Notes: generated by a model not told the origin, from the letters alone. A DNA stretch of 64,000 nt from Cellulomonas sp. SLBN-39 (GCF_006715865.1 NZ_VFOA01000001.1:1674001-1738000), one strand, 5' to 3'. Counted from the first letter of the stretch, positions 17,534-26,181 are shown. Numbers and translations are program-made.

Positions 17534-17992
17534 TCAGCCGTTGACCTCGTCACGGTGCAGCACGTTCAGCACCACGAACGAGCCCTTGACGACGACGCCC
17601 GCCGGCGGGTCCTGGGCGACGACGACCCACTGGTCCTCCTGGTCGACCATCCGCGACTGGCCGGACGCGTCGACCGCCTCGACCGTGAAGCCGCGCAGCT
17701 CGAGGCTCGCCCGCGCCGTGGTCAGCAGGATGTTCGTGTACGACGGCACGTCGAGGGTGCCGGACTCGCCGCCGTCGGCGATCTCCAGGTCGTCGGCGGA
17801 GACGTCAGCCGGGTCCGCGCTCGTCGGCTCGGGCGTCGGCTCCTCGCTCGGCACGGCGGGGGCGGACTCGACGCCCGCACCGGCCTGCGCAGCCGACGTG
17901 GTCGTGGTGCTCGGCGGCGCGCCGGCGCAGGCGGTGAGCGTGAGGGCGACCGTGGCGAGCACGACGGACGAACGGACGAGGGCAGAGCGCAT
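17534..17992 (-). CDS. Small PASTA-domain lipoprotein (second copy)
   Basis: The 152-residue paralogue of the protein at 13545 has a lipoprotein signal (VVLATVALTLTAC, Cys at about residue 22), a longer Thr/Pro/Ser linker of about 60 residues and one PASTA domain (LDVPSYTNILLTTARASLELRG... WVVVAQDPPAGVVVKGSFVVLNVL). The motif NILL...A, QSRMV (QGRMV in the first copy), and QWVVVAQDP is shared by both, which shows recent common descent. The two genes flank the TetR/ABC operon, and both face the same way. Its function is unknown; a membrane-tethered wall-binding module is inferred. Confidence 0.8.
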   Translation of the reverse strand: MRSALVRSSVVLATVALTLTACAGAPPSTTTTSAAQAGAGVESAPAVPSEEPTPEPTSADPADVSADDLEIADGGESGTLDVPSYTNILLTTARASLELRGFTVEAVDASGQSRMVDQEDQWVVVAQDPPAGVVVKGSFVVLNVLHRDEVNG

Positions 17993-18084
17993 CGCAGAAT
18001 CCCTGGGTGTGGGGGGTGGGGGTGTGCGGCGACGGCGCCGCGGGTGGCAGGGGCCGGATGGGCGCCCGCCACGGACGTCCCTCG

Positions 18085-18093
18085 ACGTTACGT
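18085..18093. promoter_or_regulatory. Shared upstream motif of PASTA lipoprotein genes (copy 2)
   Basis: ACGTAACGT on the minus strand, 93 bases before the start of the second PASTA gene, with CGATGC 17 bases further upstream. See the copy at 14005-14013. Confidence 0.45.
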
Positions 18094-18632
18094 GCCTGTT
18101 ACGGCTCTCGGCATCGCCCACCGCCGGTGATCCGTACCACTCGGTAGCTTCGGAACACGGGTACTCACCCGGACGGGCGACCCCCTGGGCCCATCGTCCG
18201 GTTCCTCCCGTGGCGCCCGTCACGCCCCCTCCCCGTCCGGCCGCCACCCACCCGGGTGCTCCTCGCCCGCGACGCTCCCGGCACGCGAGACGTCACCGTC
18301 TCCGCCCTGCGACGATGCGCGCGTGATGCGTCTGCGGCGGGTCGCTCGGCGCTCCGGCGGAAACCTCGGGACCGCGGACGCAGCCGGCGTGAGTAGTCCA
18401 GTGCTCACGTGAGTCCTGGAGTGCTCGTGCGGTCCTGATCGTGGTCGACGGTGGCGCTGCTACCGGCTGCTGCGGTCGTCGTGCTCGCCACCAACCCCGG
18501 ACGAGCAGCGAGGAGGTCGCGGCGGAGGGCGTCGTCGTCCCCGTCGGGGCGGGTGCCCTCGTCGACCGGGGCACACTCGCTCGCGGTGTCGCCGTCGCGC
18601 ACCCTTGCCTTTCCTCGCAGCAAGATGGCGCT
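18094..18632. other. 539-base stretch without a supportable gene
   Basis: Several open frames cross this stretch on both strands, but they are Arg/Pro/Ser-rich and have no recognisable protein character. I see no tRNA, riboswitch or strong hairpin. It holds the divergent promoters of the second PASTA gene and of the unknown gene at 18633. Confidence 0.5.
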
Positions 18633-19046
18633 GTGGACGTGGGGTTCGAGAAGGCCAAGGACGGTGCGCCGTACGCCCGACTCGGTCCGGGCTGGGTCGG
18701 GTTCGAGCAGACGCTCGACGACGCCGTCGGCTCGTTGCCACCGCGCGGCTCGCGCGAGACGTCCGTGTCGACGTACTGGATCGACCGGGCCCTCGCGCGG
18801 GTCCGCCAGATGGTGGCGTCCGGCGAGACCGGTCCCTTCCAGGGGGGGAACGCGACGACGCTGTCTCTCATCGAGGGGCGGGTCGTCGCGAGCTCGGACT
18901 ACGAGCTCTTCGACCCGGAGGCGATGTCGGGCGAGATGTTCGCGGACATCTTGCAGGCGTGGCGCGGAGAGGTCGTCCGCGTCCGTGACGAGGAGTGCCC
19001 GCGCATTCCTGACACCTACCGTGGCAACCCCTATCCGGACCAGTAG
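18633..19046 (+). CDS. Hypothetical cytoplasmic protein, unrecognised
   Basis: The 137-residue acidic protein (VDVGFEKAKDGAPYARLGPGW..., ending RIPDTYRGNPYPDQ) has no signal peptide or membrane segment. A conserved-looking core includes WIDRALARVRQMV, NATTLSLIEGRVVASSDYELFD and MFADILQAWRGEVVR. The frame is open to 18441, but the upstream residues are low-complexity, so GTG 18633 is my choice; there is no good ribosome-binding site. It stands 94 bases before a second unknown gene in the same direction. I do not recognise a family. Its small size and clustering with other unknown genes recall immunity-type proteins, but this is only an impression. Confidence 0.55.
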   Translation: MDVGFEKAKDGAPYARLGPGWVGFEQTLDDAVGSLPPRGSRETSVSTYWIDRALARVRQMVASGETGPFQGGNATTLSLIEGRVVASSDYELFDPEAMSGEMFADILQAWRGEVVRVRDEECPRIPDTYRGNPYPDQ

Positions 19047-19140
19047 AGAAGGGACACGGTGCGCGTCGCTGAGCTGTGCTCTGCGACGTCGAGAGGGGCG
19101 TGCCCTCGACACCGCGCCGAGCGGCTGGGAGCCTCGACCC

Positions 19141-19776
19141 GTGCACTCCTCACTGGCGCTGGCGGCCTCCGACGGTGCGGACCGGGACGAGATGCGGAGA
19201 GCGATGCAGCGCTACCAGCCACCCGAGAACGCGGTCGCCGGAGTCCTCCCGGGCGTGCACGTGCTCGCCCGGACCGACGACGTGGCCGTGGTCCTGCAGA
19301 CCGTCCGCTGCTACGCCGAGGGCCTGGAGCTCGAGATGCGGATCGCGCTGCGGACCGCCCGGGCCAGTCGCGGCATGCGCGACGAGACCTGGGAGGCCGT
19401 GCAGCAGGCGTGGGTCGGCGTCGGGCTCGCCGACGGCACGCGCGTCGTCTCGGCGCCCTTGCGGCACGGGGGCGGTGACCCGACGGACCCGTCCGCCCAC
19501 ACCCTCCACAGCTCCGGCGGGGGCGGTGGTGGACGCACCTTCGCGATGTCGTACTGGCTGACTCCCGCGCCGCCCGAGGGCGACGTCCTGGTCGTGGTCG
19601 CCCTGCCCGGGCTCGGCCTGCCCGAGGCGAGCCTCGTGCTGCCGGGGGAGGCGCTAGCCGCCGCGCGGGCCGAGGCTGTCGAGCTGTGGCCGTGGGAGCC
19701 CGACGCCGAGCCCGAGCCGCAGCCCGAGGTCGTCGAGGTGCCCGCCGGAGGCTGGTTCGCCGAGACGGCCGGCTGA
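19141..19776 (+). CDS. Hypothetical protein, unrecognised
   Basis: The 211-residue protein has a plausible domain of beta-strands and helices: GVLPGVHVLARTDDVAVVLQTVRCYAEGLELEMRIALRT (quoted in part; key run V-L-x-V-R-x-Y-x-E-G-L-E-L), a Gly-rich loop (SSGGGGGG), then MSYWLTPAPPEGDVLVVVALPGLGLPEAS and an acidic Pro-rich tail (PDAEPEPQPEV). No signal peptide or membrane segment is present. GTG 19141 begins the first reasonable sequence; the open frame extends further upstream as noise. Many actinobacteria encode small proteins of this kind; I cannot assign a function. Confidence 0.6.
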   Translation: MHSSLALAASDGADRDEMRRAMQRYQPPENAVAGVLPGVHVLARTDDVAVVLQTVRCYAEGLELEMRIALRTARASRGMRDETWEAVQQAWVGVGLADGTRVVSAPLRHGGGDPTDPSAHTLHSSGGGGGGRTFAMSYWLTPAPPEGDVLVVVALPGLGLPEASLVLPGEALAAARAEAVELWPWEPDAEPEPQPEVVEVPAGGWFAETAG

Positions 19777-19947
19777 CGGGTCCGGTGCGCCGGGCCCCTT
19801 CGAGGAGACGCCGATCCTGCGCCTGGGCCGGTGGCGCGGGCGGCGCGGCCCCGGTCCAGGGACCTGCCCGACGAGGCCCCGCACGGCACGGCACGACCTC
19901 CACCGTCACGAGGCCGGCGCCACGCGCGCCGGAGTAGGGTCGCGACC

Positions 19948-21219
19948 GTGACCACGACACCTCAGGCTGCGGCGCTGGTCGCGGCCCTGCCTGACGTCCG
20001 GCGTGCCTACGAGGAGCTCCGCGGCCGCGGTCTGCGGCTCGACCTGACGCGCGGCAAGCCCTCCGCGGAGCAGCTCGACCTGTCGAACGCCCTGCTCACG
20101 CTCCCGGGTGCCGGCGTGACCCACGACGAGACCGGCGTGGACGTCCGCAACTACGGGGGTCTCGAGGGCCTGCCCGCGCTGCGGCGGATCTTCGCCGAGC
20201 TGCTCGGCGTGCCGGTGGCCCAGCTCCTCGCCGGCGGGAACAGCTCGTTGACGATGATGCACGACACGTTCGTGCACGCGTTCCTGCACGGTGTGCCCGG
20301 GTCGCCGCGGCCGTGGTCGCGCGAGGAGGTCGTGCGGTGGATCTGCCCCGTGCCGGGCTACGACCGCCACTTCGCGATCTGCGAGTCGCTGGGCATCGAG
20401 ATGGTGCCGGTCCCGATGACGCCCGACGGTCCGGACGTCGACGCCGTCGCGGCCCTCGTCGCGCAGGACCCGACCATCAAGGGCATGTGGGTCGTCCCGA
20501 CGTACGCCAACCCGGACGGTGCGGTCGTGACGGAGGAGGTCGCGCGGGCCCTCGTGCAGATGCCGACCGCCGCGCCCGACTTCCGCATCCTCTGGGACGA
20601 CGCGTACGCGTTGCACCACCTCACCGACGACGAGGTGACGAGCGCGCGCGCGATCGAGCTGGCCGCGCAGGCGGGTGCGCCCGACCGTGTCGTGCTCGTT
20701 GCGTCGACCTCGAAGATCACGTTCGCCGGGGCCGGGGTCGCCTTCTGGGCGTCGTCGCCGGCGAACGTCGAGTGGTTCGTGCGGCACCGGTCGATCGCCT
20801 CGATCGGGCCGGACAAGGTCAACCAGCTGCGCCACGCGCTGTTCTTCGGCGACGCCGAGGGGGTGCGCGCGCACATGCGCCGGCACCGTGCGGTGCTCGC
20901 GCCGAAGTTCGCCGTCGTCGACGAGGTGCTCACCGAGCGGCTGGAGAAGTACGGCGTCGCGTCCTGGTCCCGCCCTCGCGGCGGCTACTTCGTGACGCTG
21001 CGGACGCCGCCGGGCACGGCCGCACGGGTCGTGCAGCTCGCCGCGGACGCCGGCGTGGTCCTCACGCCCGCGGGCGCGCCCTTCCCGTACGGGCGGGACC
21101 CCGAGGACGCGACGATCCGCCTCGCTCCCTCGATGCCCCCGCTGCCCGAGGTGCGCGCCGCGGTCGACGTCGTCGCGACGTGCGTGCTCCTCGCCGCCGC
21201 GGAGCGCCAGGCGGGCTGA
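19948..21219 (+). CDS. Aspartate aminotransferase-type PLP enzyme (PF12897 group)
   Basis: The 423-residue fold-type I aminotransferase begins after a short N-terminus with LRLDLTRGKPSAEQLDLSN, typical of the PF12897 aspartate transaminase group. The PLP lysine is Lys256 in VASTSKITFAG; the NPDG and DDAY motifs (YANPDGAVV, LWDDAYALHHL) supply substrate and PLP contacts, and the conserved Arg lies in ATIRLAPS. It would transfer an amino group between aspartate (or a similar amino acid) and 2-oxoglutarate. The GTG start at 19948 lies about 21 bases after an AGTAGGGT stretch; no operon partner is evident. Substrate range is not visible from sequence. Confidence 0.9.
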   Translation: MTTTPQAAALVAALPDVRRAYEELRGRGLRLDLTRGKPSAEQLDLSNALLTLPGAGVTHDETGVDVRNYGGLEGLPALRRIFAELLGVPVAQLLAGGNSSLTMMHDTFVHAFLHGVPGSPRPWSREEVVRWICPVPGYDRHFAICESLGIEMVPVPMTPDGPDVDAVAALVAQDPTIKGMWVVPTYANPDGAVVTEEVARALVQMPTAAPDFRILWDDAYALHHLTDDEVTSARAIELAAQAGAPDRVVLVASTSKITFAGAGVAFWASSPANVEWFVRHRSIASIGPDKVNQLRHALFFGDAEGVRAHMRRHRAVLAPKFAVVDEVLTERLEKYGVASWSRPRGGYFVTLRTPPGTAARVVQLAADAGVVLTPAGAPFPYGRDPEDATIRLAPSMPPLPEVRAAVDVVATCVLLAAAERQAG

Positions 21220-21352
21220 CACCGGCCCACTGGCGGTTGACGTCTCGTGGTCCGGGACGGGAGCGCAGGCGACCTGGCAGTGCCCCCTGCCCCGGGCGGC
21301 CGGCACCGCAATCCCGTCGACCAGGTCCCCGATCGCCTCTAGCGTCGGCCTC

Positions 21353-21778
21353 GTGCTCCGTCAGACCGCTCACCTGCGCGCCGCTGCCGGCCTCGTCGAG
21401 CAGGACCTCCGCACGGCCCTCGGGCCGGCGTGGTCGTGCGTCCTCGAGGACGACCTCGTGCTGACCGTCACCGACGGCACCCGGACGGAGCGCTCGATGC
21501 TCCCGGCGGAGGTGTCCGACGAGTCCTGGTACGTCAACAGCGCGTGGAGCGAGTCCGAGCAGCAGGCGGTGCTCGAGTCGGAGGCCATGGAGGTCGTCGC
21601 CCTGGAAGTCCAGGAGATCCTCGACGTGCTCGACCGCGTGCGCCTCGCGTGCCCGGAGCACCACGGCGACCTGGAGGCGTGCACGCACGTCTGGTACTGC
21701 CGCGATGGCCACGACGTGGCCCTCGTCGGGCGTCTCGGAGCACCGGACCCGTGGGGCACGGGCGACGCGGGGCCGTGA
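21353..21778 (+). CDS. Hypothetical protein with C-terminal Cys/His motif
   Basis: The 141-residue acidic protein ends with a motif CPEHHGDLEACTHVWYC followed by RDGHDVALVGRLG. The spacing of Cys-x-x-His, Cys-x-His and Cys-x-x-x-His could form a zinc site, though such proteins are not proven metal binders. The N-terminal part is LEDDLVLTVTDGT... VSDESWYVNSAWSESEQQAVLESEAMEVVALEVQEIL (partly quoted), mixed alpha/beta. GTG 21353 is the only good start. Unrecognised; it lies between the aminotransferase and another unknown gene. Confidence 0.6.
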   Translation: MLRQTAHLRAAAGLVEQDLRTALGPAWSCVLEDDLVLTVTDGTRTERSMLPAEVSDESWYVNSAWSESEQQAVLESEAMEVVALEVQEILDVLDRVRLACPEHHGDLEACTHVWYCRDGHDVALVGRLGAPDPWGTGDAGP

Positions 21779-21849
21779 GCCCGGTGGCAACGTGCTCGGG
21801 CGAGCCGTGCTGCCGCCGCTTCGGTCCGCGGCCCGTCGGTCGCACCGCC

Positions 21850-22362
21850 ATGCTATGCGACGTGGAGATGGCGATGAATGCCGCGATGGAGCCGATCTTC
21901 CGGGCCGTGGCCGAGGATGGTCGCGAGTGCGTCCTGCCCCGTGCGCTGGAGGAACGGATCCGCGCCGGGCTCGTCCGCTCCGGTGGACGGCTCCGTCTCG
22001 TGCGTCCGGAGCACAGCACGCCACCACCTGGGCACCTCGACGACCTCGGGGCCGAGCTGTGGGTGAACAAGCTCCACCTCGACACCGAGACGCCCGCGTC
22101 CGACCCGGCCTGGCGCGCCGAGCTGCTCCGACACGGGCTGACCGTCGCCAGGCGTCTCCTGCCGCAGGCCGTCACGCTCTCGTCGCTGCCCGCGCGGGTG
22201 CTCATCAGCCTTCAGTCCGCGCCCGGCACGATCGACCCCACATCCGACTTCGCCACGGGGGCCGTCCACCTGTTCCTCGTCCGTTCGGCACACGAGGACG
22301 TCGCCGCGTGGGTCGAGGACGTCGAGGAACCCGTCCTGGCCCTGACCACGACCGCGAGGTGA
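21850..22362 (+). CDS. Hypothetical protein, unrecognised
   Basis: The 170-residue protein (MLCDVEMAMNAAMEPIF... ending VEEPVLALTTTAR) has coherent amphipathic helices and strands: VLPRALEERIRAGLVRSGGRLRLVRPEHS is followed by LGAELWVNKLHLDTETPASD and by AVTLSSLPARVLISLQSAPG. No signal or membrane segment. The start could also be ATG 21868 (MAMNAAME), which has GTGGAG upstream; the ATG at 21850 keeps more of the frame. It lies directly before tRNA-Gly. I do not recognise the family. Confidence 0.5.
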   Translation: MLCDVEMAMNAAMEPIFRAVAEDGRECVLPRALEERIRAGLVRSGGRLRLVRPEHSTPPPGHLDDLGAELWVNKLHLDTETPASDPAWRAELLRHGLTVARRLLPQAVTLSSLPARVLISLQSAPGTIDPTSDFATGAVHLFLVRSAHEDVAAWVEDVEEPVLALTTTAR

Positions 22363-22395
22363 GTGCCGGCGAGGCCCGGCCTGGGGAGATGACGG

Positions 22396-22466
22396 AGCGG
22401 GTGACGGGAATCGAACCCGCGCTCTCAGCTTGGGAAGCTGAAGTTCTACCATTGAACTACACCCGC
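22396..22466 (-). tRNA. tRNA-Gly (anticodon TCC)
   Basis: The 71-nt minus-strand sequence folds into a full cloverleaf: acceptor stem GCGGGTG/CACCCGC (7 bp), D arm with AGTTCAATGGTAGAACT, anticodon stem CAGCT/AGCTG closing loop TTCCCAA with anticodon TCC, and a T arm GCGGGTTCGATTCCCGT. CCA is not encoded. It reads Gly codons GGA/GGG. It is flanked by unrelated genes, and I see no att-type repeat beside it. Confidence 0.96.
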
Positions 22467-22579
22467 GCGACGCCCCTGGTGCAGGCGTGCGGCTGCGATC
22501 CTACCCAACTCCGCAGGCCGGTCGCGACGTGATCCGCGGACGGGTGCCACGACGGCCGTGCCGGTGGCAGGCTCGGGGG

Positions 22580-23194
22580 GTGCCCACCGACGTCGCACCC
22601 GCCGTCCTGCGCCCGTTCCACCCGTCCGACCTGGCGGGGATGTACCGGGTGTGCCTGCGCACCGGCGACGCCGGGGGCGACGCGACCGGCCTGTACCGGC
22701 AGCCCGAGCTGCTGGGTCACCTGTACGCCGGGCCGTACCCGGTGGCGGACCCGGGGCTGACGTTCGTCGTGGTCGACGAGCAGGGGGTGGGCGGGTACGT
22801 CGTCGGCACGGCCGACACCGCCCGCTTCGACGACTGGCTGGAGGAGCGCTGGTGGCCGCCGCTGCGGGCCGCGCACCCGCGGGTCGGCGACCCCGACGAC
22901 GGGACGCAGGACCACGTGCTCGTCGAGCGCGTGCACGCCTGGGAGCGCGTCGTGCCGCCGGAGGGGTTCCCCGCGCACCTGCACGTCGACCTGCTGCCGC
23001 ACCTGCAGGGGCAGGGCTGGGGACGCCGGCTGATCGGGGCGCTCGCGGACGCGCTGCGCGAGCGCGGCGTGCCCGGGCTGCACCTGGGCGTCTCGGCGGC
23101 CAACGCCTCGGCGATCGCGTTCTACGAGCGGCTGGGGTTCACCACCGAGACGGCGTACCCGTGGGGGCGCCGGATGGTCCTGCCGCTGCGCTGA
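22580..23194 (+). CDS. GNAT family acetyltransferase
   Basis: The 204-residue protein has GNAT motifs: ALRPFHPSDLAGMYRVCLRTGD at the N-terminus (motif C/D region), the AcCoA-binding HLHVDLLPHLQGQGWGRRLIGALADAL (pattern Q-x-x-G-x-G/A), and the C-terminal LGVSAANASAIAFYERLGFTTE. It acetylates an amine of an unknown substrate. GTG 22580 starts the protein close to the motif. Its 3' end overlaps the 3' end of the convergent fepC gene by 56 bases, an unusual arrangement for unrelated genes. Confidence 0.88.
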   Translation: MPTDVAPAVLRPFHPSDLAGMYRVCLRTGDAGGDATGLYRQPELLGHLYAGPYPVADPGLTFVVVDEQGVGGYVVGTADTARFDDWLEERWWPPLRAAHPRVGDPDDGTQDHVLVERVHAWERVVPPEGFPAHLHVDLLPHLQGQGWGRRLIGALADALRERGVPGLHLGVSAANASAIAFYERLGFTTETAYPWGRRMVLPLR

Positions 23195-23990
23195 CGGTGC
23201 GGGTGCGGCGTCTGTCGAGGGGCAGGACCAGCGGTGCGCCCGTCACGGGGTCCTCGACGACCCGGCAGGGCAGGCCGAAGACCTCCTCGACGCGCTCGGC
23301 GGTGACGACCTCGTGCGGCGGGCCCTCCGCGACGACCCGGCCGTCCCGCATCGCGACCAGGTGCGTGGCGTAGCGGGCGGCGTGGTTGAGGTCGTGGAGC
23401 ACGGCGACGACGGTGCGGCCCTGGTCCTCGTGCAGGTCGCGGCACAGGTCGAGGACCTCGATCTGGTGGGCGACGTCGAGGAACGTCGTCGGCTCGTCGA
23501 GCAGCAGGATGCCGGTGTCCTGCGCGAGGACCATCGCGAGCCAGACGCGTTGGCGCTGCCCGCCGGACAGCTCGCCCGCCGGCCGGTCGGCGAGGTCGGT
23601 GACGCCGGTCGCGGACATCGCGCGCCGCACGGCCTCCTCGTCCTGCACCGACCACTGCCGCAGCAGGCCCTGGTGGGGGAAGCGGCCGCGGGCGACGAGG
23701 TCGACGACGGTGATGCCGTCGGGCGCGGTCGGCGCCTGGGGGAGCATCGCGAGCCGGCGGGACGTCTCCTTGGCCGGGCGCGAACGGATCGGCGCGTCGT
23801 CGAGGTACACCTCGCCGCCGGCCGCGCGCAGCAGCCGGGCCAGGGCGCGCAGCAGGGTGGACTTGCCGCAGGCGTTGGGGCCGACGACGACCGTGAAGGA
23901 GTCGTCGGGCACGTGCACGGTCAGGTCGCTGGCCACGACGCGCTCGTCGTACCGCAGGGTCACGCGCTCGGCGCGCAGGCGGGAGGTCAT
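23139..23990 (-). CDS. fepC: Iron-siderophore ABC transporter ATP-binding protein
   Basis: The 283-residue ATPase has Walker A GPNACGKSTLLRAL, signature ELSGGQRQRVWLAMVLAQ, Walker B ILLLDEPTTFLDVAHQ and the H-loop VLHDLNHAARY, all typical of the FecE/FepC group. ATG 23990 overlaps the stop of the permease gene upstream. It energises import of a ferric siderophore through the two permeases encoded upstream and the FepB-like binding protein. A Pro/Ser/Thr-rich tail of about 30 residues after VLPLDRR is antisense to the GNAT gene end and may be a late extension. Confidence 0.92.
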   Translation of the reverse strand: MTSRLRAERVTLRYDERVVASDLTVHVPDDSFTVVVGPNACGKSTLLRALARLLRAAGGEVYLDDAPIRSRPAKETSRRLAMLPQAPTAPDGITVVDLVARGRFPHQGLLRQWSVQDEEAVRRAMSATGVTDLADRPAGELSGGQRQRVWLAMVLAQDTGILLLDEPTTFLDVAHQIEVLDLCRDLHEDQGRTVVAVLHDLNHAARYATHLVAMRDGRVVAEGPPHEVVTAERVEEVFGLPCRVVEDPVTGAPLVLPLDRRRTRTVSAAAGPSGAPTGTPSRW

Positions 23991-25075
23991 CGGGGGTCCT
24001 TCCGGGACAGGAGCCAGACCAGGTACAGGCCGCCGAGCAGCGCCGTCGCCAGGCCCACGGGCACCGACCACGCGAACGGCAGGTGCCGGGAGAGGAGGTC
24101 GGCGGCGAGCAGCAGCGCGGCGCCGAGGCAGGCGGACGGGCCGAGGTGCGCCCCCGTGGCGCCGGTGAGCCGGCGGACCAGCTGGGGTGCGGCGAGCGCG
24201 ACGAACGCGACGGGACCGGCCGCCGCCGTGGCGACGGCGGTGAGCGCGACGCCGAGCACGACCTGGGTGCGGCGGGCGCGTGCGGCGACGACGCCGAGCT
24301 GCGCGGCGGTCTCGTCGCCCATCTCCAGCACGTCCGCGTCGCGGCGCACCGCGGGGAGCAGGGGCAGGACGACGGCGAGCACCACGAGCACGGGCACGGC
24401 CTGCTGCCACGACCGGCCCGCGAGGCTGCCCTGCAGCCAGATCTCCGCCTCGAGCGCCTGGTCGAGCTCGGCGCGGGTGAGCAGCACGGACGAGACGGCC
24501 TGGAGGAACGCGCCGACGCCGATGCCGACCAGCACCATCCGGTACCCGCCGCCGGAGCGCCCGGTGCGGGCGAGCGCCTGCACGACGACGGCGGTGGCGG
24601 TGCCGCCGAGCACGGCCGCAGCACCCACGGCGAGCGGCCCGGACGTGCCGCCGCCGAGCACGATCTGCAGCACGGCCCCGGTGGCGGCACCCGTGGTCAG
24701 GCCGATGAGGTCGGGGGAGCCGAGGGCGTTGCGGGACAGCGACTGGAACAGCGCCCCGGCGACGCCGAGCGCCGCGCCGACGCCCAGGCCGGTGACCAGG
24801 CGCGGCAGGCGGATGCCGAGCACGACCCGCTCGACCGTCCGGTCCTCGGCGGCCCCCGTGAGGGCGCCGAGCACCTGGGCGGGGGTGAGCGCGATCGTGC
24901 CGTCGCCCATCGCGATCACGGCGAGGGCAGCGGCGGCGGCGAGCAGGGCGGCGCAGACGGCCCAGGTGCGCGGGTGCCAGCGCACGGACGACCCGCCCGC
25001 GCGGAGCACGCGACCGGGGAGCGGGACCGGGTCGTGCACGGGCGCGTCCGCGGCCCGTGGCGCGGTGCCGCTCAC
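23987..25075 (-). CDS. fepG: Iron-siderophore ABC transporter permease (FepG/FecD type)
   Basis: The 362-residue permease has about ten hydrophobic segments of the FecCD family, with signature RLPRLVTGLGVGAALGVAGALFQSLSRNALGSPDLIGLT (partly quoted; R-L-P-R and N-x-L-x-x-P-D) and the late motif AAGPVAFVALAAPQLVRRLTG that contacts the ATPase. GTG 25075 overlaps the upstream permease stop (GTGA). It forms the membrane pore together with the product of the next gene. Confidence 0.9.
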   Translation of the reverse strand: MSGTAPRAADAPVHDPVPLPGRVLRAGGSSVRWHPRTWAVCAALLAAAAALAVIAMGDGTIALTPAQVLGALTGAAEDRTVERVVLGIRLPRLVTGLGVGAALGVAGALFQSLSRNALGSPDLIGLTTGAATGAVLQIVLGGGTSGPLAVGAAAVLGGTATAVVVQALARTGRSGGGYRMVLVGIGVGAFLQAVSSVLLTRAELDQALEAEIWLQGSLAGRSWQQAVPVLVVLAVVLPLLPAVRRDADVLEMGDETAAQLGVVAARARRTQVVLGVALTAVATAAAGPVAFVALAAPQLVRRLTGATGAHLGPSACLGAALLLAADLLSRHLPFAWSVPVGLATALLGGLYLVWLLSRKDPR

Positions 25076-26181
25076 AGGCCCGCCACCCGACGGTTGCGCA
25101 CGAGGTGCACGAAGACGGGGGCGCCGACGAGCGCCGCGACGATCCCCGCCTGCACCTCCGACGGCACGGCCACGACGCGGCCCACGACGTCGGCGGCGAG
25201 CAGCGTGCACGCCCCCAGCAGCGCTGACGCGGGCAGCAGCCGGCGGTGGGCGGGCCCGGTGAGCGTCCTGGCGGCGTGCGGCGCGGCGAGCCCGACGAAC
25301 GCGATCGGTCCGGCCGCGGCCGTCGCTGCGGCGGACAGGACGACCACGGCCACGGCGGTCAGCACCCAGGTCCGACGCACGGACGCGCCGAGCGCGGCCC
25401 CGGTGTCGGCGCCGAGCGCGAGCGCGTCCAGCGACCCGGCGACGCCCAGCGCCAGCAGCAGGCCCGCCAGCACCAGGGGCGCGGTCACGAGCAGCACGTC
25501 CGTGCCACGTCCCTGCAGGGAGCCGACGACCCAGAGGCGGAACACGTCGAAGACGTCGGGCTCGTTGATCGTGACGGTCGACGTGTACGCGGCCAGGACG
25601 ACGCTGATCGCGGTGCCCGCGAGGACGAGCTGGACACGGCTGCCGCCGCCGGGCCCGCCGCCGCGCAGCCCGCCGCCCAGCGCGAGCACGAGGGCTGCCG
25701 CGGCGGCGCTGCCGGCGAGCGCGAACGGCAGCCGGCCGAGCGGGGTCGAGACGCCGAGCGTGAGGATCGCGGTGACGACGGCCGCGGCGGCGCCGGCGTT
25801 CACGCCGAGCAGTCCCGGCTCGGCGAGGGGGTTGCGGGTCAGGGCCTGCACCAGCGCGCCCGCGGTGCCGAGCGCGGCGCCCACGAGCACCGCCAGCGCC
25901 GTGCGGGGCACCCGCAGCGTCCGCACGACGAGCTGCCCGTCGTCGGCGGGGTCGAACGCGACGACCGCGTGCCACGCGGTGCCGAGCGGCACGGGGTGCG
26001 AGCCGACCGCGAGGCTGAGCAGCGCGAGCAGCACCAGTGCGACGAGCGCGCCGGCCAGCCCGGCGCCGCGCAGCGTCGGGCGTCCCGTGCCGCCGCGGCG
26101 TCCGGGTGCCCCCGGTGCGCGGACGCGCCCCGCGCCCCGGGCAGGTGCGGTGCGCGGGGCGGCGGTGCGTGCCTCGGTCAG
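25072..26181 (-). CDS. fepD: Iron-siderophore ABC transporter permease (FepD type), probable CTG start
   Basis: The 369-residue FecCD-family permease has signature VPRTALAVLVGAALGTAGALVQALTRNPLAEPGLLGVNAGA (partly quoted) and AAGPIAFVGLAAPHAARTLTG. No ATG, GTG or TTG lies in frame near the expected N-terminus: the frame upstream is open far into fepB, and the first GTG downstream falls inside the first membrane segment. A CTG at 26181 lies in the same 4-base overlap (CTGA) with the fepB stop that every other junction in this operon shows, 8 bases after the GAGGAG of the fepB 3' end. I therefore take CTG as the start. Confidence 0.85.
   Translation of the reverse strand: MTEARTAAPRTAPARGAGRVRAPGAPGRRGGTGRPTLRGAGLAGALVALVLLALLSLAVGSHPVPLGTAWHAVVAFDPADDGQLVVRTLRVPRTALAVLVGAALGTAGALVQALTRNPLAEPGLLGVNAGAAAAVVTAILTLGVSTPLGRLPFALAGSAAAAALVLALGGGLRGGGPGGGSRVQLVLAGTAISVVLAAYTSTVTINEPDVFDVFRLWVVGSLQGRGTDVLLVTAPLVLAGLLLALGVAGSLDALALGADTGAALGASVRRTWVLTAVAVVVLSAAATAAAGPIAFVGLAAPHAARTLTGPAHRRLLPASALLGACTLLAADVVGRVVAVPSEVQAGIVAALVGAPVFVHLVRNRRVAGL

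Noticed and set aside
18094..18250. Possible riboswitch in the leader of the second PASTA gene
   Set aside because: The hairpins here do not match any class I can recall, including the c-di-AMP class.
18405..19112. Minus-strand 235-codon frame
   Set aside because: No start signal or protein-like pattern; it is antisense to the hypothetical gene at 18633.
22396..22580. Possible phage attachment site at tRNA-Gly
   Set aside because: No repeat of the tRNA 3' end, no integrase and no composition change are found next to it.
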